Assembly (NCBI RefSeq): GCF_038019025.1
Contig: NZ_CP150496.1
Span: 2,620,001 to 2,684,000, forward strand
Source: Polaribacter marinaquae
GTDB lineage: Bacteria > Bacteroidota > Bacteroidia > Flavobacteriales > Flavobacteriaceae
DNA length: 64,000 nucleotides
Direction of reading: 5' to 3'
The translations under genes and the position numbers were made by a program. The notes under the pieces were generated by a model, which did no database searches, had not been told where the DNA came from, and saw nothing but the letters and a program-made list of their open reading frames with translations. Position 1 is the first letter of the stretch. Each line of letters starts with the position of its first letter. Below are positions 24,301 through 36,300 of this stretch, one piece after another.

Positions 24301-27300
24301 CGGCAAGCTTTACCCTCACGGCATCTACCAGTTCTGAGGCTGTTATTAAATGGTATGATGCCGAGACAGAAGGAAATCTATTAAGAGAGGGCCCTTCATT
24401 TACAACTCCGGTAATTAGTGCCAATACCACTTATTGGGTAGAGGCAAGCAATTGTAATGGTGCTTCTACAAGAACTGCAATTCCGCTAACATTAATTCAA
24501 ACGCCTTCGATTGTTGCAGCGCCAAGCCTTACCACTTGTCAGTTTAGTGACGTAGTACTCACAGCTGAAGCTTCTGCAGGAGGGGTTTTGAATTGGTATG
24601 AAAATCCAATAGGTGGTGTCCCGAACGCTGCTTATGCAACGATAAACAACTTAAGTGCAACGACCACCAGGTATGTTTCTGCTTCAATAACCGTAAATGG
24701 AGTTACTTGTGAAAGCCCAAGAACACCGGTGAAGGTAACGATGTTGGCGGGGCCTACGATTGGTTCAGGTAATAACCGTCAAGTTTATGGAGCTAATACT
24801 GTAAATCTTTCAGTGAGCTCAATTTCTCCAACTGATGCTCCAGTAAATTGGTATGCAGATGCAGCAGGAACCCAACTACTGTTATCAAATTCTACTACAT
24901 ATACTACCCCAGAAATTAGACAAACTACCACATATTACGCCATTGCGATTAGTCTTGAAACGGGCTGCCAATCAGCACCTCGTGCGATAACAGTTAATTA
25001 TAGTGGGCCTTTGTACGATGCACTGGCGAATACCTTTGCCCTAACGGACCAAGAAAATGTAGTGGTTAAAGCAACTGGCTTAAGCAGACTTTCCACATCA
25101 ACAGATTACTTATGGCAAAGATCAGATAATGGTGGGGTTTCTTGGACAAATCTTTCAGCTTCTACCGATGCTGGGATCACCTACAGCGGATTTTCTGGAA
25201 GAGGAGGTACAAGTGCGGCTTTGACTATTTCCAAGGCAGATGCCAAACTACATGGTTTTCAATATAGGCTCAAATTATATGGAACTAGAAATTCTGATTT
25301 TGTTTATACCAACCCCTCCACACTAACAGTAGCTGATGTCTACGGGGCTTGTGATGAGGGAGATATACCCATTTCTAATGTTACCTATACAGCGCCCAAG
25401 ACAGGATTGACACTAAGTGGTGGCGTTGTATTTACCAGTGATAAAACACAACTGACGGATGGAAATTTACAGACAGGCTTGGTGGTTACTAATTCTGAGA
25501 GTTTTCCAGTTACCTCTGCCTTGAGTTTTGATGGAAATGATGATAATGTGTTTATTGGTCAGCCAGCTTCGATACAAGCTACAACGTCTGGAATTACTGT
25601 TGAAGCTTGGGTTTATCCCCGTTCATTTGACAATGATTGGTTTAAAAACCCGGTTGTTGAAAAAGATGGTCAATTTGGTCTACGAATAGGATCTAAAGTT
25701 GAGCAGGTTTTTAACCAATACGCAAATTGGGATAATAATTGTAGGTGTTATCTGGGTGGTTACGAAGATGTTGCGGTAGGTGGATCGGTGGCCTTTACAG
25801 TCGCTAATGGTACAAAAAATGACAGCTTTATAAGTGATGGCGAGACTATTCCTAAGAACCAGTGGTCTCACATAGCGGGAACTTATGATGCTTCAACAGG
25901 AAAAATAATAGTCTATGTAAATGGGGTGAAAATTGGTGAGAAAACGAACAACCAAGGTTTTACAACTTTAGGTACTGGTGGTAATTTAATTTTAGGAGGT
26001 TCTCCTAGTTCTAGCAGAAGATTTGAAGGAAATATGGATGAGGTCCGTATTTGGAATTACGTTAAGCCGCAATCCGAAATCCAATCTTCTATGTCTGCAG
26101 ATGTCACGGAATCTTCTGGATTGGTCGGATATTATAAGTTTATGGAGGGAGTAGGAACTACACTTTCAGACCTTTCAGGAAATGGTGCAGATGGTATCTT
26201 GAACAATTTTTCATTCTCTGGAAACTCTAATTGGTCTACCTCCTCTGATATTACTGACACTAAGAAAGTAGCTTCTATTGTAGCAGATTTGGGTGCAACA
26301 GTCACAGTAAACGGAGTACGCCTATCAAATTTTAATGGTCTGTTAGATGGAGGAGCACCAGTCCAGCCCAATTTTACCGGGGGCTATTTGGAGTCGAGTA
26401 CCGATGGAGTGAATTGGACAAGGCAAATCAATGCAATTCCTTCCCTACCATTAAACGGGCAAACCTTAGCCATTAATGATGTAACAGCACGTTATTTTCG
26501 ATTTAGAAAAGAAGATCAAACAGACGGCGCTTATTATGGACTTTCTGAAATTACTTTTCTAGGTGGGGGCTATGAAACGGTTCCGTACATCAGAGAGGCA
26601 TTGCCAGTAGAAAAGTATATACTGTCTGGCACAACGCTAGACCTTGCCAGTGAGGCTATGCCAATCTCTGGCGAAACAATTGCTTCTTATCAGTGGAGCA
26701 CCAGCACCAGTCCATTAGACGGCACATTTACTGACCTAACCGATGGAGGTGATATTTCGGGAACAAATACATCTAATTTGATCATTTCGAATTATACCAA
26801 TGGAACGCCTACCTATTATCGACTGACCGCTACCCAATCCAATGGTTGTGTAGTGAGTACGCAAGTTTTAGTTAATTTGGAAACCACCCCATACTATTCT
26901 ACTTCTTCAGGCACCAATACATTAAACCAATTAGATTCTTGGACAGTGAATGAAGATGGTTCGGCAGGATCTGCTCCAGTAGCCTTTGCCGAAAATAAAT
27001 TCTTTATACTAAAGAATTCTGGGGATGGAACTTATCAACTCGCTGCCGATTGGACAAACCAAGGAACGCTGAAGTTAAATGGGAATTCTTTATCCTTAAA
27101 CAACACATACAGTGCGACGGTGAATAACATTGAAGACTTTAGTAATAGTGCCTATGTGAAAATGTTAGGTACTGGCTATCTGAAGTCTAATGTATCTAAT
27201 GAACCAAAGGTTTTTCCTGTGGGTACTTCAACCAATTATTCTCCGGTAACCATTACCAATAATTTAGGAGCAGATGAGGTTTTCTCTGTTTCTGTTGCTG

Positions 27301-30300
27301 ATGGTGTCACTAATCCAGGCTCAGGGGTTCAAGATTATCTAGCAAAAACCTGGAAAATTAAAAAAACAACGAGTACAATGTCTGGAGGTACCAATATTGA
27401 TATTACTTTCGAATGGAACCCTGATGATGTGACAGGAACCCTACATGAGCCTATGGTGTTTTATGGTTCTTCAGCAACAACAAGTTCATGGTCAACCATA
27501 ACTTCATCAAATTACTCAAGCATTGAACGTGGAGAAAATTCCATTACCATAAAAGGGTTTAAATCGATTCTAACATACTCTGATAGATATTTTATAATTA
27601 AAAATGCAGCACCAACAATCACTGCGTTTACACCCAAATCTGCAGGCTCTGATATGGAAGTTGTAATTACCGGTACTGGTTTTACAGGCGCAACAGCAGT
27701 CGCTTTTGGCGGTACTGCTGCTACTAGCTTTACCGTAGATAGCTCTACACAGATAACAGCAACAGTAGGGGCAGGGGAAAGTGGTAATGTAACAGTAACT
27801 ACTCCAGGAGGAACAGTCAATAAATCAAATTTTTCTTACAAGTCAGCTCCGACAATTATTTCCTTTACACCAACTAAAACACAGGTGGGTCAACCAATTG
27901 TCATTACAGGAACGAACTTTAACAATGTAGCAGAAGTGAAAATTGGAGGGGTAGTGGCTGCTTTCAAGAGGAATTCTTCTACTCAAGTGACAGCTGTGGT
28001 TCCTGATGGAGAAAGTCCAGGATCGGTCGAAGTTACAGCCGAGGGTGGAACTGCTACAAAAACTGGTTTTGAATTGGGAATGCCGTTGGCGAAAGCCGAA
28101 TCTATTGTGTCATGGTATCCTGCAAATGCCTCTACTTTAGACGAACCATATACCCAAAGTACCCGAAAAGAAGGAGCTATCCTTTCTGGTGAATTTACTT
28201 ATTCTGGATTGACCGGTCGTTTTTCTTCAGATAGACTTAAGTTCGGTTTACCAACTGTGGTTGGTTCTACTTTGAATACAGCCACTGCACCTTACATAAG
28301 TTTGAAAATTAATACAGAAAGTTTGATAGATCTAGAGCGTATTGTCCTACAAGGCTATCATGCATCTCATCAAACCAAACTACAATTAAGATGGTCAATT
28401 GATGATTTTGCTTCATCATTAGGCGAATTCCAAGGCAAAACATTTAACAGTACTTCCTCAAATTATGAAACCAAGACAAATTCAAACAATTGGCGATATA
28501 CTTCTTTGAGCTTGGCTTCTGCAGAGCCTATTGCTGGAAATGAAGAAATTGAGTTGAGAATTTATGTTTACGGAAACTACAGTACATCAGGTCATTTTTG
28601 TGTAGTTAATAACAACCCTGATTACTTATCTAATGACTCAAGCCCGGTAGAATTTAAAGATACCAATGATGCAATCACTGTAATTGGTACGACAAAAAAT
28701 GACCCTGGACTAGCCACTGTTCTACCAATTGAGGCTATGCTTTCAGATCGATTGATGAGTTTCAATTCGCCAGTTTCAAACAGTTCAGGTGAAATTACAA
28801 TGTCGATTCCTGAGGAAAGTAATGTAGCAGCTTACAATAATAACTATATAAATTTTCTAGGAATTGGTCGAGATACCTTGACAATAAAACAGGCAGAAAC
28901 TCCAGATTACATGCCTGCGACGCAATTGGTACCTATCACTGTTAAGGATTACCCTGTGGTTGAATTCAATAGCCTGACTGCCTTTGTTGACGACGATCCT
29001 TTGACTTTATCGGTTAATTCACCGAGCCAAGGTAGCGTCACTTACCAGTCTAGCGATCCGAATGTAGCAACCATTTCTGGCAATACATTGTCCATTGTTG
29101 GCAAAGGGGTTGCACAAATCACGGCTCAGCAGGCTGCTGCTGGAGCTTATTTAGCTGCTTCAGCCAACGCTGTTCTGTTGGTGAAAGACCCAGTCAAACC
29201 TACGCCAACCGTAACTTGGATAAACACAGTTACCAAAAGTCTAGATGATTTGTCTTTTACCTTGGAGAAACCGCAAAGTAACAGTTCAGGATTATTTACC
29301 TATTACTCGAGCAATCCTCAAGTGGCCACAGTTTCGGGTCGAGAAGTATCTTTGGTGGGTAATGGAATTACCGTGCTGACGGCGGTACAGGAGGAAACCA
29401 GCAGTTTTAATGCTACAAAGGTAATTACCTTGTTGGTGGTTGCAGATAACTATAAGACTGCGGCAGGTTTAACCGGATTAATTAATTACACCAAAGTAGT
29501 AACAGATGCAGATTTTGATGTTGATGCACCAACATCTTCAAGCACTGCACCGATTATCTATGTGTTAGCCGATGATGAGATTGCCAGTATTTCAGGAAAC
29601 AGAATTACGCTGAAGCGAGACGGTGTCACCAAGCTTTATGCTTATCAACAAGAAACAGGTACACATAAAGCAGCGGCGGTTGCATCAACCCTAACGGTGA
29701 ACTTGCCAGAGGCTCCATCAATTTCATATAGCGATGCATTAAACCTTCCCATTGGGATTGCTATTACTCCAATATCGTCAGCTTCAAGTGCTGGAACCGT
29801 AACAAGTTATGAAGTTTGGCCACCTTTACCAGCTGGTTTAAGTTTGAACCAACAGACAGGTGAAATCACGGGTACACCGACTACTTTATCGGCCGAAACC
29901 AACTATCAAATTTCAGGCAGAAATTTAGGAGGAGTTTCAAATGCAGACTTTAGTTTGTCGGTGATTGATCTGCTGCCTTCTAATTTGAGTTATAGCACAC
30001 CGCAAGTATTTACTAAAGGCCAAACCATTACTCCATTATCACCAAGTGTGAGTGGAGGGGCAGTTGTGAGTTATAGTGTAACTCCGGCTTTACCACTAGG
30101 TTTGAGCCTTAACACCATCACTGGAGAAATTAGTGGAGCGCCATTATTTATATCTGCTCAAGAAACATTCACCATTAAGGCAGAAAATACTGGAGGTGGA
30201 ACTACCTTCGACCTCCAAATAACGGTTGAAGATTCAGTACCAACAAGCTTATCTTACCCAGCTCCTGTCGTGTTATCTAAAGGGGTTGAAATGGTAGAAG

Positions 30301-33300
30301 TTTTGCCGTTCCAAAATTCTGGAGGTGAAATAGCTGCTTTTACAGTCCAAGGAACCCCTTTACCTGCTGGGTTAATGTTAAATGCGCAAACGGGTGCAAT
30401 ATCAGGGACCCCAACAGTAATTGTAGGATCAACAAGCTACACTATTAGAGGTTCAAATTCTGCTGGTTTTGTTGATGGAACCATTCAGTTGATTATTAAT
30501 GATGCACCACCTATTATTTCTTATTCAGATCCTGTTACAGTTACAAAGGGTGTTTTGATGACACCACTTCTTCCAACTAATACAGGAGGTGAAACCACAA
30601 GGTTTTCATTAGCGACTGCATTGCCACAAGGACTCAGTTTTAATACTTCCACAGGAGAAATTTCAGGAACGCCAACAGTGCTATCTCCTGCTGCGACATA
30701 TACTATTACGGCCGAAAACTTGTTTGGAACGAGCGATTATGATTTGACCTTGGCTGTTGTTGATGTAGCTCCAAGTAATTTTACTTACCCACAGAATTCT
30801 ATAATTGCTACAAAAAATGGGGTTATAAATTCTATGACACCAACTGCTTCGGGTGGAGCTATTGTGTCTTATACAATATCACCAGAGCTTCCAGCAGGAA
30901 TTTTGTTCAATACTTTAACAGGAGAGGTTTCAGGTACACCTACTGTGCTATCTGAAAATACAACCTACACGGTGACAGCAACAAATACTGGAGGTAGTAC
31001 TTCAACCACCTTTACTATTGTGGTGAATGATACGCCACCTTCTTCGTTAACATATGCATCATTTAATGATCTGACAAGAGGATTTTCGTTTAACTCTGGC
31101 ACTCCGACAGCTAATGGAGGGCCTATCGTGTCTTTTGCGATTTCGCCTTCTCTACCAGCTGGTTTAACACTTGATGCTGTTACAGGTCTTATCAGTGGTA
31201 CTCCGCAAGTGACAACAGGAACTTTGACTTATACAATTACGGCAACCAATAGTGGGGGTAATACAACTGCAACAGTTGCCTTTGCAGTAAATAAAGCGCC
31301 ACTAACTATCAGCGTGAATAATGCGAGTAAAGTTTATGGTGAAGCTGATCCTGCAAATACGGTAAGCTATGATGGTTTTGTATTGGGAGAAGATGAAAAT
31401 GACTTAAGCGGGGCTTTGGTATTTCAGAGAGAACCTGGAGAAGTAGTAGGTTCCTATGAAATTTCAGCAAGTGGTTTAACATCATCGACTGAATATGATA
31501 TAACATATGAAACAGGTAACCTGAGCATTACAAAGTTACCAGTTACTGTTAGCGTTGCGGCTAAGAATAAAAATTACGGGGATGCTGATCCATCTTTGAC
31601 TTTCGAAGCTGTGCCAGCTGTTGGAAGTACATTAGCGAATGGAGAAATGGTCTCTTTTACAGGTGCCATTGCAAGAGAAGTGGGTGAAGATGTAGGGGTT
31701 TATGCGATTACTCAGAATACGCTGAATAATAGTAATTATACCCTAAGTTTTAATGGTGCAGACTTTACCATTAATGCTTTACCTGTTGTTGTGTCAGCTC
31801 AGGCTAAGTCTAAGGTTTTTGGAAGTCTCAATCCAGATTTAACTTTTACAGCGGTACCAGCATTAGGTAGTAGTTTACCTAACGGGGAGACAGTAGCCTT
31901 TACCGGTGCTTTATCTAGAACCACAGGTGAAGATGTGGGTACTTATGTGATAGACAGAAATACACTTTCGAATAGTAATTATGCCATTACCTATAATGCT
32001 GCAGACTTTACTATCACGAAGCTTCCGGTTACTGTTACGGCGCAATCCAAAACGAAAGTTTATGGAGAGCAAGATCCAATATTAACCTACATGTCTATTC
32101 CTGAAGTAGGCCAAACACTTCCAAATGGAGATCTTGTCTCTTTCGAGGGAGATCTTTCAAGAGAAGAGGGAGAAGATGCTGGGGTTTATGCGATTACTCA
32201 GAATACACTGAATAACAGTAATTATCTTATAGCTTATACAAGCGCTGATTTTGAAATCACTAAAAGAAATTTGGTGGTCACTGCGAATAGGAAGGAGCGA
32301 GTTTATGGTGAATCAAATCCAACTTTTACGTTTACTTATAATGGTTTAGCAAATGGAGATATCAAGATGTCTACTGAACCAACAATCAGTTCGACGGCAA
32401 CACAATTTTCCAATGTGGGAACATACCCAATTAGTTTAACGGGTGGAGCAGACTCAAATTATGAGTTTGTGCTTCAATCTGATTTACTAATTGTATTACC
32501 AAAGCTACTGACCATTACTGCAGATGCTAAGACTAAGGAGTTTGGAGAGGATGACCCTGAGTTAACGGTAAGTTATACCGGTTTTGTAAATGGTGAGGAT
32601 GCTGAAGATCTCACAGGCACCTTAGCGATCAGTCGAGTTGCAGGAGAAGCAGCAGGCACTTATGCGATTACAGCTTCAGGTTTAACGTCAACGAATTATT
32701 CGATTACTTATGCACCAGGAGAGTTTACCATCAATTCTAAGTCGATAGCGGTTACGGATATTACCATTTCCCCTATCTCAGATGTGGTATATAGCGGATT
32801 AGCGCAAACGCCAAGTCCAGAGGTAAAAGATGGCGCTACCACCTTGGTAGAAGACACAGACTATGAGTTAAGCTATACGGCCAACACCAATGTAGGTACA
32901 GCAACGATTACGATTACAGGAATCAATGCATATGAGGGCAGTAGAACGGTAACCTTTAACATTACCCGAGCTCTACTGACTATTACAGCAGATGCTAAGA
33001 CAAAGGAGTTTGGAGAGGATGATCCTGAGTTAACGGTAAGTTATACCGGTTTTGTGAATGGCGAGGATGCTGAAGATCTCACAGGCACCTTAGCGATCAG
33101 TCGAGTTGCAGGAGAAGCAGCAGGCACTTATGCGATCACAGGCTCAGGTTTAACGTCAACTAACTATGCGATTACTTATGCGCCAGGAGTGTTTACCATC
33201 ACTGCTAAGTCGATTATTGATGCAGATATTACTGTTTCACCTATCTCAGATTTGGTATATAACGGAACAGCTCAAACGCCAAGCCCAGAGGTAAAGGACG

Positions 33301-36300
33301 GTACTACAGTACTGACTAAGGACACGGACTATGAGTTAAGCTATGCAGCTAACACCAATGTAGGGACAGCAACGATTACGATTACTGGAAAAGGGAATTA
33401 CACTGGTAACAAGGTAGTAACCTTTAACATTACCCCAGCTCCACTGACCATTACGGCAGACGATAAGACAAAGGAGTTTGGAGAGGATGATCCTGAGTTA
33501 ACAGTAAGTTATGCAGGATTTGTGAACGGCGAGGATAAGGACGACTTAACAGGAACCTTATTAATAAGTAGAGTATCTGGAGAGGCGGTATCAACTTATG
33601 CGATTACAGCTTCAGGATTAACATCGACAAACTACGATATAACCTATACTCCAGGAACATTTACCATTACAAGTAGACTTATTACTCAATCAGCTTTCAT
33701 GGTATCTCCGATAACGGACTTAGTGTATACAGGATTAGCTCAAACTCCAAGTCCGTTGGTGAAAGATGGTGCTACAACCTTAGTAGAAGATACAGATTAT
33801 GAGTTAAGCTATGCAGCATATACCAATGTAGGTACAGCAACAGTTACGATTACAGGTAAGGGTAATTACAACGGGACAAGAACAGTAACCTTTAATATTA
33901 CCCCAGCGCCACTGACCATTACTGCAGAAGATAAGAGTAAGGTATTTGGAGAGTCAGATCCTGACTTAACGGTAAGTTATGTAGGTTTTGTGAATGGGGA
34001 GGATCAGAATGATCTATCGGGGACTTTATCTATCAGTAGAACTTCTGGAGAGACACCAGCTACTTACACTATCACAGCTTCAGGATTAACGTCAACCAAT
34101 TATGTGATTACTTACGAAACAGGAGAGTTTACTATTGGTAGTAAGTCTATAACAGATACAGATATTAGAGTTGCTTCTATATCCGATTTAGTGTATACAG
34201 GATTAGCTCAAACTCCAAGTCCGTTGGTGAAAGATGGTGCTACAACCTTAGTAGAAGACACAGATTATGAGTTAAGCTATGCAGCAAATACCAATGTAGG
34301 TACAGCAACAGTTACGATTACAGGTAAGGGTAATTACAACGGGACAAGAAGAGTAACCTTTAATATTACCCCAGCGCCACTGACCATTACGGCAGAAGAT
34401 AAGAGTAAGGTATTTGGAGAGTCAGATCCTGACTTAACGGTAAGTTATGCAGGATTTGTGAATGGGGAGGATCAGAATGATCTATCGGGGACTTTATCTA
34501 TCAGTAGAACTACTGGAGAGACACCAGCTACTTACACTATCACAGCTTCAGGATTAACGTCAACCAATTATGTGATTACTTACGAAACAGGAGAGTTTAC
34601 TATTGGTAGTAAGTCTATAACAGATACAGATATTAGAGTTGCTTCTATATCCGATTTAGTGTATACAGGTTTAGCTCAAACTCCAAGTCCGTTGGTTAAA
34701 GATGGAGAAATAATACTTGTTAAAGATACGGATTACACGCTATCATATCAAGATAATATCAACGTAGGCACAGCAACGGTTACCATTACAGGGATAAATG
34801 CCTACGAGGGCAGTAGAACGGTAACCTTTAACATTACCCGAGCTCTACTGACTATTACAGCAGATGCTAAGACAAAGGAGTTTGGAGAGGATGATCCTGA
34901 GTTAACGGTAAGTTATACCGGTTTTGTGAATGGCGAGGATGATGAAGATCTCACAGGCACCTTAGCGATCAGTCGAGTTGCAGGAGAAGCAGCAGGCACT
35001 TATGCGATCACAGGCTCAGGTTTAACGTCAACTAACTATGCGATTACTTATGCGCCAGGAGTGTTTACCATCACTGCTAAGTCGATTATTGATGCAGATA
35101 TTACTGTTTCACCTATTGAGGACTTTGTTTACACGGGTCAAGGGATTACTCCTCCGTTAACGGTGAAGGATGGAGCAACTACTTTGGTACAGGGAACGGA
35201 TTATGGATTAGATTACAGTAATAATATCAATGTTGGTATAGCTACAGTGACGATTGTTAGCTATGGCAATTACACTGGTAACAAGGTAGTAACCTTTAAC
35301 ATTACCCAAGCTCCACTGACCATTACGGCAGACGATAAGAGTAAGGTATTTGGAGAGTCAGATCCTGAGTTAACAGTAAGTTATGCAGGATTTGTGAACG
35401 GCGAGGATAAGGACGACTTAACAGGAACCTTATTAATAAGTAGAGTATCTGGAGAGGCGGTATCAACTTATGCGATTACAGCTTCAGGATTAACGTCAAC
35501 CAATTATGTGATTACTTACGAAACAGGAGAGTTTACTATTGGTAGTAAGTCTATAACAGATACAGATATTAGAGTTGCTTCTATATCCGATTTAGTGTAT
35601 ACAGGATTAGCTCAAACTCCAAGTCCGTTGGTGAAAGATGGTGCTACAACCTTAGTAGAAGACACAGATTATGAGTTAAGCTATGCAGCAAATACCAATG
35701 TAGGTACAGCAACAGTTACGATTACAGGTAAGGGTAATTACAACGGGACAAGAAGAGTAACCTTTAATATTACCCCAGCGCCACTGACCATTACGGCAGA
35801 AGATAAGAGTAAGGTATTTGGAGAGTCAGATCCTGACTTAACGGTAAGTTATGCAGGATTTGTGAACGGCGAAGATAAGGACGACTTAACAGGAACCTTA
35901 TTAATAAATAGAGTATCTGGAGAGGCGGTATCAACTTATGCGATTACAGCTTCAGGATTAACATCGACAAACTACGATATAACCTATACTCCAGGAACAT
36001 TTACCATTACAAGTAGACTTATTACTCAATCAGCTTTCATGGTATCTCCGATAACGGACTTAGTGTATACAGGATTAGCTCAAACTCCAAGTCCGTTGGT
36101 GAAAGATGGTGCTACAACCTTAGTAGAAGATACAGATTATGAGTTAAGCTATGCAGCATATACCAATGTAGGTACAGCAACAGTTACGATTACAGGTAAG
36201 GGTAATTACAACGGGACAAGAACAGTAACCTTTAATATTACCCCAGCGCCACTGACCATTACTGCAGAAGATAAGAGTAAGGTATTTGGAGAGTCAGATC